This document shows, piece after piece, positions 1 to 9,306 of a stretch of DNA of 64,000 bases. Source of the DNA: Pseudohoeflea sp964511625 (GTDB lineage: Bacteria > Pseudomonadota > Alphaproteobacteria > Rhizobiales > Rhizobiaceae); NCBI GenBank assembly GCA_964511625.1, contig CAZEJG010000018.1:1-64000 (forward strand), read 5' to 3'. A model generated the notes under the pieces. It was not told the origin of the DNA. It saw only the letters and a list, made by a program, of their open reading frames with translations, and ran no database searches. Within the stretch, counting starts at the first letter, position 1, and every line of letters starts with the position of its first letter. The translations under genes and the position numbers were made by a program.

Positions 1-54
<54 letters not shown>

Positions 55-93
55 AATCACATTACATTACCGATACAAATAGCTCCGCATACC

Positions 94-204
94 GCGGACC
101 TCTGTTGCGTTGTGAGGCTCATAACCTGAAATCCTCCGGCCATTGCACAGCAATAGTCCGCCGGATCAACGGGTCGAAGAGACAAAGCCTGCACCCAGCA
201 ACCA
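94..204 (+). pseudogene. decayed tRNA-fMet-like copy with internal insertion
   Basis: An initiator-type anticodon arm is recognisable at 113-129 (TGAGG, loop CTCATAA with anticodon CAT, CCTGA; one stem mismatch). A 5' acceptor-like CGCGG lies near 94, and a degenerate T-arm/acceptor ends in CAACCA at 204. About 30 extra nt separate the anticodon arm from the 3' part. The 17 nt at 160-176 repeat 10-26 exactly. Read as a pseudo-tRNA; a cloverleaf search would settle it. Confidence 0.55.
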
Positions 205-234
205 GATCGCCGCCCAAGCTTCTCGATACCAACC

Positions 235-264
235 AAGCCCCGAGCGAACCCAGCCGGGGCTTTT
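235..264 (+). terminator. intrinsic terminator after tRNA-like copy
   Basis: GCCCCG (237-242) pairs with CGGGGC (255-260) around a 12-nt loop and is followed by TTTT. It lies about 30 nt after the tRNA-like 3' end. Similar hairpins follow the related copies near 36811 and 52044 (the latter decayed), so the terminator seems to be part of the repeated unit. Confidence 0.75.
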
Positions 265-273
265 CTGCGTCTA

Positions 274-303
274 GGGCCTGCCAGGCTCATGAGCCGAAGG
301 CCC
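274..303. promoter_or_regulatory. nested inverted repeat upstream of AraC gene
   Basis: A perfect 12-bp palindrome, GGCTCATGAGCC (284-295), is enclosed by a second inverted repeat, GGGCCT (274-279) and AGGCCC (298-303). It sits about 125 nt before the AraC-family start. It could be a regulator site or an RNA hairpin; which one cannot be told from sequence. Confidence 0.35.
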
Positions 304-428
304 AATGGGCTCAATGCAAATGCGCTGGCGGGGCACCGCGGCTGCTTGATATTGGGACTCAATTCAATTCCTGCTAAATCATCCTGGTGGGGACGGCCAC
401 CGGGAGCGGAAAGAGGCGAGAGCCAACC

Positions 429-1358
429 ATGAAGGTTCATAGTTTCAGCACTGATCATTTCGCGGTCGGGGATCGGTATGAAGCCTGGCGGCATCGGGAC
501 TGGCCCAGTCTGGCGCCCATAACAGAGACGTGTGCGCCCACGGGAGCCTTCCATGCGCATTGCGAAACCTACATGCTCGGGGCCGTCGCCCTGACCTATA
601 CGCGTATCACCGGGCAGATCTATCAGCGTCCCGCCGCGTTCATTCGCCGTGACGGCATCGACCATGTCGGACTGTGTCTGATGCTGGACGGCATCTACAG
701 CGGCGAGACGAAGACCGCCGATTTCTCGGGCGGTGCGGGTACTCTTCTGATCGGTGATCTGGGACGCACGTATGCGCAGGAATCGACTGACGCGCGCACG
801 ATCACTCTGATGCTACCGCGGGGGCTTGCGAGAACGCATCTTCCGATTCTCGAAGGCATGCACGGTCAGGTTCTTGGCGCCGCGGAGTCTGCCTACCTTT
901 CCGACCATGTCCAGACGCTTCGGCGCCATCTCCCTGCTCTGCCCGAGACTGCCGGACATCGTCTGGCGATGAGCATCATCCAGTGCCTCGCGGTGTGTCT
1001 TGAAACCAGATCGGAGCGTGTGCACGAAGCCGTCTTCCGGTCCGAGAAAGAGCGGGTCGAATGGTATGTAGAGAGGCATCTTGCCGATCCCGACCTCAGC
1101 GTGGAGCGACTGGCCGCCCTCACCGGGGTGACGCGCTCGCAACTTTACCGCCTCTTCGCAGACAGTGACGGCATTGCCAGCCATATCAGACGATGCAGGC
1201 TTGAGCGTGCGCGTGATCTGCTGGTCGAGCAGGCGAACCGCCATTCTATCGGCGCGATAGCCAAGGCGACCGGATTTCGGGAATTGGCCCAATTCAGCCG
1301 CGCGTTCCGCGCGCATTTCGGCATGGCCCCGAGCGAGTTGCGTCCGAAGTCTCGTTGA
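429..1358 (+). CDS. AraC/XylS-family transcriptional regulator
   Basis: A 309-residue DNA-binding regulator. The first ~190 residues resemble the AraC-binding-like (AraC_binding_2) sensor domain. The C-terminus carries the paired AraC helix-turn-helix motifs, at about 223-243 (LSVERLAALTGVTRSQLYRLF region) and 277-308, ending in the usual GMAPSELR-type segment. The ATG at 429 is chosen over an in-frame ATG at 387 because a purine-rich AAGAGGCGAG precedes it and the family normally starts close to the sensor domain. The nearest downstream gene is the autotransporter, 196 bp away on the same strand, so it may be the target; that is inference. The inducer is unknown. Confidence 0.85.
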   Translation: MKVHSFSTDHFAVGDRYEAWRHRDWPSLAPITETCAPTGAFHAHCETYMLGAVALTYTRITGQIYQRPAAFIRRDGIDHVGLCLMLDGIYSGETKTADFSGGAGTLLIGDLGRTYAQESTDARTITLMLPRGLARTHLPILEGMHGQVLGAAESAYLSDHVQTLRRHLPALPETAGHRLAMSIIQCLAVCLETRSERVHEAVFRSEKERVEWYVERHLADPDLSVERLAALTGVTRSQLYRLFADSDGIASHIRRCRLERARDLLVEQANRHSIGAIAKATGFRELAQFSRAFRAHFGMAPSELRPKSR

Positions 1359-1553
1359 TCCTTCTCTGACTTTCCGGCCCTCTTTACGGAGCGTTCAACG
1401 TCCGCAATCACCGGCTCGCGCCCACATGACGGGCCCGATGCGAGCCTGTTGAGCCGCCGGTGGCTCGGGACGGTTCGACAAGCATTGGAACGCCTCGCCA
1501 AGGACCATGCGGGCGCCGCCCTGTAGTCTCTAGCAAGAGATGGGGGCCGGAGC

Positions 1554-4500
1554 ATGGCGCTTGTGACTGTGTCTGTGGAACGGCTGCACGCCTGCAGCAT
1601 CGGTCGGCGCATGGGGCAGTCGGCCGCGACTGCGATGGCGCTTCTTGTTGGCGCCTTGCCCGCGCTCGCACAATCGATAGACGGGTCGGTCGCCATCGAG
1701 AACGGCGACACGGTTCGAGTGGGAACGGGGGAAACGCTTGATGTCGCCGGCACCCTTGATGTCGGCCGCATCAGTGACGGCACGCTCCTCATCGAAGACG
1801 GCGGCCTGGTGAACTCGAATGGCGGGGCGAGCACTGTCGGCACGGAGGCCGGCGCCCGCGGCACGGTGATGGTGACGGGCCCGGGATCGGCGTGGCGCAA
1901 CGACGGCACCCTTTACATCGGCTATTTTGGCGACGGCGCGATGACGATTGCCGATGGCGGCACGGTCAGCAACACGGTCGCCGGTATCGGCGGCGACATG
2001 GACGCAACCGGCTCCGTGTCGGTCATCGGGCAGGGCTCGGTCTGGAGTATCGACGGCGGCCTCTTCGTGGGTGTGATGGGCGATGGCGCGCTGACGGTCG
2101 CCGACGGCGGCGTCGTGGCGCTGTCCGGGGACATGCGCAATGTGCAGGTCGCAGCCCTCGAGGGGTCCACCGGCACCGTCAACATCGGCGCTGCGGCAGG
2201 CGGGACGGCGAGAGCGGCGGGGACGCTGTCGGCCGATCGGCTCAGCCTAGGGCAAGGCACGGGCACGCTCGTCTTCAATCACACCGGCAATGCCGACGGC
2301 TCGGCCTACATGTTTGCGCCGGCCGTGACCGGCATCGGCACCATCGAGCATCTGGCCGGACGGACGGTGCTGACCGGTTCCAATACCGCCGACAGTCGCT
2401 TCGGCGGCACGATGAACATCCGGGGCGGCTCGGTCTTCATCGATGGCGTGTTCGGCGACATCGTGGGGAGCATGGCGGTGATCAATGTGCTGGCCGATGT
2501 GGAACTGGCTGGCAGCGGCACGGTCGCCGGCAATGTGAATATCACCTCCGGCGGACGTCTCGGGTTCGGATCGGGACAGTCGCTCGATGTCAGCAATATT
2601 CTCAGCGTTGGCCGTGGGGGCAGTGGCACGCTCCTCATCGAAGACGGCGGTGCTGTGAACAGTGATATCGGTCATGTCGGAGGCGCGGCTGGCGCGAGCG
2701 GTGCTGCAACCATTACCGGGGTGGGTTCGATCTGGACAAATGGTGAGCTTGCTGTCGGCGCGTCGGGTAGCGGAACACTGCTGATCGAAGACGGTGGCCT
2801 GGTGAACTCGAATGGCGGGGCGAGCACTGTCGGCACGGAGGCCGGCGCCCGCGGCACGGTGATGGTGACGGGCCCGGGATCGGCGTGGCGCAACGACGGC
2901 ACCCTTTACATCGGCTATTTTGGCGACGGCGCGATGACGATTGCCGATGGCGGCACGGTCAGCAACACGGTCGCCGGTATCGGCGGCGACATGGACGCAA
3001 CCGGCTCCGTGTCGGTCATCGGGCAGGGCTCGGTCTGGAGTATCGACGGCGGCCTCTTCGTGGGTGTGATGGGCGATGGCGCGCTGACGGTCGCCGACGG
3101 CGGCGTCGTGGCGCTGTCCGGGGACATGCGCAATGTGCAGGTCGCAGCCCTCGAGGGGTCCACCGGCACCGTCAACATCGGCGCTGCGGCAGGCGGGACG
3201 GCGAGAGCGGCGGGGACGCTGTCGGCCGATCGGCTCAGCCTAGGGCAAGGCACGGGCACGCTCGTCTTCAATCACACCGGCAATGCCGACGGCTCGGCCT
3301 ACATGTTTGCGCCGGCCGTGACCGGCATCGGCACCATCGAGCATCTGGCCGGACGGACGGTGCTGACCGGTTCCAATACCGCCGACAGTCGCTTCGGCGG
3401 TACGATGAACATCCGGGGCGGCTCGGTCTTCATCGACGGCGTGTTCGGCGATACGGTGGGGAACATGGCCGCAGTGAAGGTGAGTTCCGGCGGCATCCTG
3501 TACGGCACAGGGACGATCGCCGGAGATCTCAGCCTTTCCGCAGGCGGTGTTTTGAGCGGCAGACAGGGCCAGACACTGTCCGTGAACGGCGATCTCACCT
3601 TCGAAACAAACTCGCGCTTCGAGGTTGAGGTGACGCCGGGTGGCGCCGACAGGGAACTGGTTGCGGTCAGCGGCATGGCGACGATCAGTGGCGGCACCGT
3701 CGCCCATGTCGGCATCACCGGTGCTTATGATCCGACAGCCACCTACACGCTCCTTACCGCCACCGGCGGACTTGGCATCGGAAGCGCTTTCGACCACGTC
3801 ACGTCCGACTTTGCCTTTCTGGATGCGACCATAGGCTACGAAGCAAATCGCGTCACGCTGACCCTGACCCGCGACGGGACCGGCTTTGCCGACTTGGCCA
3901 CCACACCGAACCAGATAGCGGTGGCTAGCGGACTGGAAGGTCTGGGCTTTGGCAACGCGCTTTACGATGCGGTGGTGCAGCTCGACAAAGCCACGGCCAT
4001 TACGGCGTACGACCAGCTTTCCGGCGAGGTGCACGCCTCCGCAGTCACGTCACTCATCGAGGATGGCAGTCCTGTCCGCCATCGTGTCAATGAGCGCATT
4101 CGCGCCGCGTTCGGCGATGCGGCTGCGTCTGCTGCGCCGGGCCTGGCCGACGGATACGAGGGGCCGGCGCCGGTCCCGGTCGACGGCGATCAGCCAGGCC
4201 TGACTATCTGGAGCAACAGCTACGGACGGTGGGGTTCGACAGACGATGACGGCAACGCCGCGGCCGCTGACCGCTCCTCCGGAGGCTTCCTCATCGGTGC
4301 TGACACTCTGCTTGCCGATCAGTTGCGCCTGGGCGTCCTCGCTGGTTCCAGCCAAACCGGAATCGATGTCGGGGCTCGTGCATCGGCGGCTGTCGTCGAC
4401 AGCTACACTCTGGCCGTTTACGGCGGTGCGCAGTGGCAACTGGCGGAGGGCCTGCTTTCGCTGCGCGGCGGGCTTGCCTGGTCGTGGCACGATCTCGAGA

Positions 4501-5030
4501 CCACGCGGTCCGTCGGCTTCACCGGCTTCGCCGACAGCTTGTCGGCTGGCTACGATGCCCGAACATTCCAGAGTTTCGGTGAGCTCGGATACGAGTTTGA
4601 AACTGATTTCGCCCGCTTCGAGCCCTTCATCAACCTGGCCCATATCCACGTCGGAACGGATGGCTTTGTCGAGAGCGGCGGCGCAGCCGCGCTGACCGGC
4701 GCCAGCGGCGCGTATGGTGTCACCTTCACCACGCTCGGCATTCGCACCGAGACTGCGATCGATCTGGGGCAGGTCGGTGCCCGCCTCAGCGGCATGCTCG
4801 GCTGGCGGCAAGCCTTGGGCGACACGGTACCCAGAAGCACCCTAGCCCTTACGGGGTCGGATGCTGTCACGATCGCCGGCAGTCCGATCTCACGCGATGC
4901 GCTGGCGCTGGACGCCGGGCTTGACCTCGACCTTACGTCCAGTGCATCGGTGGGATTGTTCTACCAAGGCGTATTTTCCTCGTCCGCTCGGGATGATGTT
5001 TTTACGGCATGGCTCGACGTTCGCTTCTAG
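1554..5030 (+). CDS. autotransporter (type Va secretion) with duplicated passenger
   Basis: A 1158-residue outer-membrane autotransporter. An N-terminal signal sequence ends near ...ALPALAQ (residue ~40). The glycine-rich passenger resembles T5SS/PEP-CTERM-associated repeats (LLIEDGG, GSAW, GDGAMTIADGG motifs). A C-terminal autotransporter beta-domain spans about 880-1158 and ends in the expected terminal phenylalanine (VRF). Residues 84-285 recur at 415-616 because 605 bp (1803-2407) repeat exactly 993 bp downstream. The start at 1554 has GGAG just upstream; an in-frame ATG at 1611 would give a more standard signal peptide and remains possible. Function is likely adhesion or surface display; the ligand is unknown. 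Confidence 0.88.
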   Translation: MALVTVSVERLHACSIGRRMGQSAATAMALLVGALPALAQSIDGSVAIENGDTVRVGTGETLDVAGTLDVGRISDGTLLIEDGGLVNSNGGASTVGTEAGARGTVMVTGPGSAWRNDGTLYIGYFGDGAMTIADGGTVSNTVAGIGGDMDATGSVSVIGQGSVWSIDGGLFVGVMGDGALTVADGGVVALSGDMRNVQVAALEGSTGTVNIGAAAGGTARAAGTLSADRLSLGQGTGTLVFNHTGNADGSAYMFAPAVTGIGTIEHLAGRTVLTGSNTADSRFGGTMNIRGGSVFIDGVFGDIVGSMAVINVLADVELAGSGTVAGNVNITSGGRLGFGSGQSLDVSNILSVGRGGSGTLLIEDGGAVNSDIGHVGGAAGASGAATITGVGSIWTNGELAVGASGSGTLLIEDGGLVNSNGGASTVGTEAGARGTVMVTGPGSAWRNDGTLYIGYFGDGAMTIADGGTVSNTVAGIGGDMDATGSVSVIGQGSVWSIDGGLFVGVMGDGALTVADGGVVALSGDMRNVQVAALEGSTGTVNIGAAAGGTARAAGTLSADRLSLGQGTGTLVFNHTGNADGSAYMFAPAVTGIGTIEHLAGRTVLTGSNTADSRFGGTMNIRGGSVFIDGVFGDTVGNMAAVKVSSGGILYGTGTIAGDLSLSAGGVLSGRQGQTLSVNGDLTFETNSRFEVEVTPGGADRELVAVSGMATISGGTVAHVGITGAYDPTATYTLLTATGGLGIGSAFDHVTSDFAFLDATIGYEANRVTLTLTRDGTGFADLATTPNQIAVASGLEGLGFGNALYDAVVQLDKATAITAYDQLSGEVHASAVTSLIEDGSPVRHRVNERIRAAFGDAAASAAPGLADGYEGPAPVPVDGDQPGLTIWSNSYGRWGSTDDDGNAAAADRSSGGFLIGADTLLADQLRLGVLAGSSQTGIDVGARASAAVVDSYTLAVYGGAQWQLAEGLLSLRGGLAWSWHDLETTRSVGFTGFADSLSAGYDARTFQSFGELGYEFETDFARFEPFINLAHIHVGTDGFVESGGAAALTGASGAYGVTFTTLGIRTETAIDLGQVGARLSGMLGWRQALGDTVPRSTLALTGSDAVTIAGSPISRDALALDAGLDLDLTSSASVGLFYQGVFSSSARDDVFTAWLDVRF
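1803..3400 (+). repeat. 993-bp-period internal duplication in autotransporter
   Basis: Bases 1803-2407 (605 bp) recur as 2796-3400 with no difference seen by eye. Differences begin at 2408/3401 and a few more follow to about 2460/3453. The period is 993 bp (331 codons), so the reading frame is kept. The lack of synonymous changes points to a recent duplication or ongoing gene conversion. Confidence 0.9.
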
Positions 5031-5283
5031 GAGACAGACGGTCACGGTTCACACGCTGGCACGCCCGGCCGCGGCTGCACTCCCCGTCAGCAGGCCATCG
5101 ATACGCTAGAGGACCCAAGGACCGATACTGACGTCCTGGTGTCGGGCAAGGCGTCCATTATGGCGGAAACCCACCGCAGTGGGCTCGATTTCCGTCGCGG
5201 GTCGCGACAGCGTCGCCGACCCGGGCGTGTTTCGCGAGCGTTCCAGTTCAGAGCTTTTCCGCCAAACCGCAGATGGCGACGCG

Positions 5284-6015
5284 TCAGGTGATCTGCGTGA
5301 GATAGTGATGGTGGCGGGTGTCGCAATAGCTCTTGCGGAGTTCGACCGGCTTCTGATCGAAGGTCGAGGCGATGCGCTCCACGAGGAGGATCGGCTCGCC
5401 GGCCCTGATCTGGAGCACTTCCGCGCGTGCCTGGTCTGTGGGGATTGCGCGCAGTTTCTCCACGACGTCGACGACACGTATGCCGAACTTGTGTTCGTAA
5501 TATTCGTACGGTGTCTCGAACACGGAACTCCAGTGTCCCCAGTCATAGCCGGGGAAACCCTCTGCCGGAACCGAGAGTATATCGGCGATAACCGGAACTC
5601 CGTCGATGAGGCGCTTGCGGTAGGTGCGGTGGACCTTGGCGCCGCGCGCGAGCCTGAGCACGTCGCGCTCTTCCTCCGAGGCGAGAAAGCCGTCTTCGGC
5701 GATTACAATGTCGTCGGGAAAGATCTTCGCTCCCGCGTCGGGAACGATGCGGAAGTAGTGATCGATGGCCGAGGTCGGAGAGTGGCTCTGGACGAAGGTG
5801 CCCTTGCCGCGCCGGCGGATGATAAGGCCGTCCTGGACCAGTCCGTCGAGCGCCTTGCGGATCGTCCCGACGCTCACCGCGTAATCCGCGGACAGCTTCA
5901 ATTCCGTGGGCAAAAGAGCACCCGCAGCCCATTCGCCAGCCGCGAGCCGTTCCTTCAAAAGATCGCGAATTTGCAGATGGACCGGGCGTTTGTCGGGTGT
6001 TGCGAGAAGAATCAT
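5284..6015 (-). CDS. GntR-family (HutC subfamily) transcriptional regulator
   Basis: A 243-residue repressor-type regulator. A winged helix-turn-helix at about 1-66 has the motif VGTIRKALDGL and the wing RRRGKGTFV. A UTRA ligand-binding domain follows (about 90-235), placing it in the HutC subgroup. The ATG at 6015 is chosen because GAAGGAC lies 7 nt upstream on the minus strand; an upstream in-frame ATG at 6099 would add 28 atypical residues. It is divergent from the FAD oxidoreductase/TRAP operon across 253 bp, so control of that operon is the natural inference. The effector is probably the transported acid or a product of it. Confidence 0.87.
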   Translation of the reverse strand: MILLATPDKRPVHLQIRDLLKERLAAGEWAAGALLPTELKLSADYAVSVGTIRKALDGLVQDGLIIRRRGKGTFVQSHSPTSAIDHYFRIVPDAGAKIFPDDIVIAEDGFLASEEERDVLRLARGAKVHRTYRKRLIDGVPVIADILSVPAEGFPGYDWGHWSSVFETPYEYYEHKFGIRVVDVVEKLRAIPTDQARAEVLQIRAGEPILLVERIASTFDQKPVELRKSYCDTRHHHYLTQIT

Positions 6016-6224
6016 GATCGTCCTTCGCTCAAATTTCGTCGCCACCGCATTTGCGAAGCGGTGCCGGAAAGGTATCCGGAACGAGCCCGCACAATCCATC
6101 TTTTCCGGGTAATCCGGGCTTGGCGAAACATATATAGTTTAGAGTGCGCAGTGAAAAGTATGAAGTCCGCACGACCATTATTGCGCCGCGTCATGCTCAT
6201 CCGGCGTTTGACGGCGAGCCCTCA

Positions 6225-6247
6225 AATTCGTCTCATCACGACGAATT
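6225..6247. promoter_or_regulatory. perfect inverted repeat in GntR/FAD-oxidoreductase intergenic
   Basis: AATTCGTC (6225-6232) and GACGAATT (6240-6247) form a perfect 8-bp inverted repeat with a 7-nt spacer, 22 bp before the oxidoreductase ATG. It is a candidate operator for the divergent GntR regulator, or a leader hairpin near the ribosome-binding site. Confidence 0.45.
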
Positions 6248-6268
6248 CAATCACAGGGATCGCAAGAC

Positions 6269-7609
6269 ATGAATGCAATAGAGACGGATGTCGTCGTCAT
6301 CGGAGGCGGAGTGACCGGAGTGGTCGCAGCGCTGGCCGCAAGTCGGGCGGGAGCGAAAACCATCCTCCTGGAATCGCGGACCTTCGTCGGCGGCAACGCC
6401 ACCACCGGCCTGTGCCTGCACAGCTTTCTGACCCGCGACCGGCGCCAGGTCGTCTTCGGCATCGCTCAGGAGATCGTCGACCGGCTTAAGGCGCTCGGCG
6501 GCTCTGTCGGCCACGTTCCCTATGACGGCTTCGTCAGCGCGGTGACCCCCGTCGACGGAGACATCTTCCGCATCACCGCTACCGAGATGCTTGCCGAGGA
6601 AGGCATCCAGATCATCTACGGCTGCAACGTGGTGGGCGCCGAGGCGAGCGAAGGCTTCGTCAAGCATCTGACCGTGGCGATGAAGGGCGGATTGCGCCGG
6701 ATCGAGGCCAAGTCATTCATCGATTCCACCGGCGATGGGGACGTGGCCGCCTATGCCGGGGCCACGGTGCGCATCGGCGACAGCAAGACCGGCAAGATGC
6801 AGCCCGTCTCCATGCTGATGCGCTTCTTCAACGTCGATACCCGCCGCATCGCCCAGGAGATCGGCGAGGTGAATCCCGCCATGGCGTCCAAGGACGGCAG
6901 CGAACCTTTCCCCGTCTATTTCAACGGCACTTTCAGCAAGTGGAACGACATCATCCGCGAGGAGAAGATCTTCCCCAACGAGGACCACAAGGTGTTCTTC
7001 AACACCACGTGGCCGAACCAGATCAACGTCAACACCTCGGCCGTCTTCAACGTCGACGGCACCGATCCGCTGGCGCTTTCCAAGGCGACGGTCGATCTCA
7101 CCCGACAGGTGCGCAAGGCGGGCGATTTCCTCAAGAAGCACGTCCCCGGTTTCGAGAACGGTTATTACATTCCGGCCATCTTCGCCGGCGTTCGCGAAAC
7201 GCGCAACGTCTTGGGAGAATACGAAATCCAGGACGATGACGTGATGTCGGGCCGAAAGTTCGAGGATACGATCGGCGAGATCTGCTTCCCCGTCGATATC
7301 CACGACCCCGACACCGGGCAGGCCCATTTCTACGATATCGGCGGCGACGGCGCCTTCGATGTGCCTTATCGTTCGCTGGTGCCGAAGGGTTTTTCAAACA
7401 TCCTGGTCGCCGGGCGCTGCATTTCTGCCACCTCCTACGCGCATGGAGCCACCCGCAACATGGCGCCGTGCATGGTGACGGGCCAGGCGGCCGGTGTTGC
7501 GGCGGCGCGCGCGATGCGAACCAACACTCCGGTGGCCAATATCGATATTCCAGGCCTCCAGCAGGAATTGCTCGAAGGAGGCGTTTATCTCGGGGGGAAA
7601 GCTGCCTGA
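6269..7609 (+). CDS. FAD-dependent oxidoreductase (FAD_oxidored family)
   Basis: A 446-residue flavoprotein. The FAD-binding Rossmann motif is at the N-terminus (VVVIGGGVTG, residues 8-17), followed by ESRTFVGGNATTG. A C-terminal second FAD-contact region contains NILVAGRCISATSYAHGA and MVTGQAAGVAAA. No signal peptide is seen, so it acts in the cytoplasm. It is the first gene of a four-gene run with a TRAP transporter, 117 bp before the binding-protein gene. It probably oxidises or reduces the imported organic acid. The family covers many substrates and sequence alone does not name one. Confidence 0.82.
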   Translation: MNAIETDVVVIGGGVTGVVAALAASRAGAKTILLESRTFVGGNATTGLCLHSFLTRDRRQVVFGIAQEIVDRLKALGGSVGHVPYDGFVSAVTPVDGDIFRITATEMLAEEGIQIIYGCNVVGAEASEGFVKHLTVAMKGGLRRIEAKSFIDSTGDGDVAAYAGATVRIGDSKTGKMQPVSMLMRFFNVDTRRIAQEIGEVNPAMASKDGSEPFPVYFNGTFSKWNDIIREEKIFPNEDHKVFFNTTWPNQINVNTSAVFNVDGTDPLALSKATVDLTRQVRKAGDFLKKHVPGFENGYYIPAIFAGVRETRNVLGEYEIQDDDVMSGRKFEDTIGEICFPVDIHDPDTGQAHFYDIGGDGAFDVPYRSLVPKGFSNILVAGRCISATSYAHGATRNMAPCMVTGQAAGVAAARAMRTNTPVANIDIPGLQQELLEGGVYLGGKAA

Positions 7610-7725
7610 GATCCGGTCAGGCCGCGCGACCCGGGATTGGATCGGGCGGCTTTGATCGCAAATTACGGCCCGTCGCCGGCCTGACGGCGGCGGATCATGC
7701 ACACATTATGATAGGGAGGATAATC

Positions 7726-8730
7726 ATGACCATAGCTGCAAGAACATCGGCGCTTCTCGCAGGCGCTTTCGTGGCCATCTCGGCATCCGGCCTGGCCCTG
7801 TCGCCGGCGCTTGCCAAGACGCTGAAGCTGGCACACGTCCAACCCGAGAGCCATGCGTTCCACAAGGGCGCGGTCGCCTTCAAGGAGGCACTCGAAGAAG
7901 CGTCCGGCGGCGAACTGACGGTCGACATCTTCTCGAATGGGGTGATGGGCAACGAGCGCGACCTGCTCGAGGCGCTGCAGATCGGCACCGTGGACGTCAT
8001 CAGCGTGACGTCGGCGCTGACCGGCACCTTCAACGAAGACTATCAGGTCTTCAGCCTTCCGTTCCTGTTCGACAGCTACGAGCATGCCTTCGCCGCCATG
8101 GACTCGGAGGATATCCGCGGCAAGATCGAACCGGACCTGATCGACGTCGGCATCCGTCCGATTGCCTACTGGATCGGCGGTGCGCGCAGTTACTACGGTC
8201 TTCAGCCAGTCGAGAACATCGGCGATCTGGCGGGGCTGAAGCTTCGCACGATGGAAGCGCCCTATTACGTTCGCGCCTGGGAGGATCTCGGAGCGATACC
8301 CACGCCGCTTCCCTTCGGCGAGGTCTATATGGCGCTGCAGACCAAGATGGTCGACGGCGCCGAAGGCGGCATCAACACCTATGTCAGCAAGAAGTTCTAC
8401 GAGGTCGCGCCGAATGTCGCGATGATCAATTATGTATATTCGGTGCAGCTCCTGCATATATCGCAGAAAACCTGGGACGGACTGTCGGAGCAAGAGCAGG
8501 GATGGGTGAGCGAAGCGGCGCAACATTCAGCGGAGGTCGAGCGCCAATTCGTCCTTGACGAAGACGCCTCGCTCGAGGAAACGCTGAAGTCCCATGACGT
8601 GAAGGTCACGCATCCCGACATCGGGCCGTTCCAGGGCAAGGTGGAAGCCGTCTACACCATGTTCCGGGAAGAGTTTGGAGAGGACACCGCCAAGCTCGTG
8701 GACGAGATACGCGGCCTGAAGGCCGAGTAA
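7726..8730 (+). CDS. TRAP transporter substrate-binding protein, DctP family
   Basis: A 334-residue periplasmic receptor of a TRAP (secondary, ion-driven) importer. The signal peptide runs to about residue 30 (LALSPALA). The mature part shows the DctP pattern AHVQPESHAFHKGA and a conserved arginine near residue 174 (GLKLRTM), which in this family binds the substrate carboxylate. The ATG at 7726 follows a strong GGGAGGA. Both membrane subunits follow at once. The substrate is likely an organic acid or sugar acid. Confidence 0.92.
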   Translation: MTIAARTSALLAGAFVAISASGLALSPALAKTLKLAHVQPESHAFHKGAVAFKEALEEASGGELTVDIFSNGVMGNERDLLEALQIGTVDVISVTSALTGTFNEDYQVFSLPFLFDSYEHAFAAMDSEDIRGKIEPDLIDVGIRPIAYWIGGARSYYGLQPVENIGDLAGLKLRTMEAPYYVRAWEDLGAIPTPLPFGEVYMALQTKMVDGAEGGINTYVSKKFYEVAPNVAMINYVYSVQLLHISQKTWDGLSEQEQGWVSEAAQHSAEVERQFVLDEDASLEETLKSHDVKVTHPDIGPFQGKVEAVYTMFREEFGEDTAKLVDEIRGLKAE

Positions 8731-8754
8731 GACAAGGCTCTGGGAGGAGCGTTC

Positions 8755-9306
8755 GTGGCGCAGCAAGAAACCGACGAGGCCGGCCGGATGGCCGGCCGCA
8801 ATGGGAATCCGTTTTACTTCCGTTGGATCGATGGGGGGCTCGAGGCCGTATGTGGCTTTCTGCTCGTCGAGATCGTGGTGCTCCTGTTTGCCAATGTCAT
8901 TGCGCGCTACGTCTTTGTCGTGCCCCTTCACTGGGCTGACGAGGTGGTACGCTACTCCTTCACCTGGCTCTGCTTCCTGTCCGGCGCCCTCGTCATGCGT
9001 TTTGCCGGGCACATGGCGATGGACATGTTCACGGACGCCTTTCCCGCGCCGGTCGCCCGCACGATCCGGATCGTGGTGGAGACGGCGGTCGTGATCTTCC
9101 TCGCGGTTCTTGTCGTCTATTCCTGGCAGATGGCGCAGATCGCGGGGGGGCAGAAATCCAGCACGCTCAGGATATCGATGATGTGGGTCTATCTGGCGGC
9201 TCCGGTCGGGAGCGCCTTCATGTTGTTCTATTCGCTCCGCCGTCTTGTCGGTTACCTCAGAGGTTCGGATACCATTCGGCTTGACGAGAGGGATGTCGCG
9301 CAATGA
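8755..9306 (+). CDS. TRAP transporter small permease, DctQ family
   Basis: A 183-residue inner-membrane protein with four predicted hydrophobic segments (starting at FLLVEIVVLLFANVIARYVF, then the stretch before FAGHMAMD, TAVVIFLAVLVVYSW, and VYLAAPVGSAFMLFYSL). The GTG start at 8755 is preceded by GGGAGG. It overlaps the large permease by 4 nt (ATGA), which indicates translational coupling. It pairs with the large subunit to form the membrane part of the importer. Confidence 0.9.
   Translation: MAQQETDEAGRMAGRNGNPFYFRWIDGGLEAVCGFLLVEIVVLLFANVIARYVFVVPLHWADEVVRYSFTWLCFLSGALVMRFAGHMAMDMFTDAFPAPVARTIRIVVETAVVIFLAVLVVYSWQMAQIAGGQKSSTLRISMMWVYLAAPVGSAFMLFYSLRRLVGYLRGSDTIRLDERDVAQ

Noticed and set aside
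105..377. 90-residue plus-strand open frame over the tRNA-like copies
   Set aside because: It runs through the pseudo-tRNA and its terminator, and has no family features; a by-product of the repeat.
1803..3453. CRISPR or satellite-type array
   Set aside because: It is one long in-frame coding duplication without short spacer/repeat structure.
5031..5283. Terminator between the convergent autotransporter and GntR genes
   Set aside because: No stem with a following T-run was convincing in these 253 bp; nothing else is visible there.
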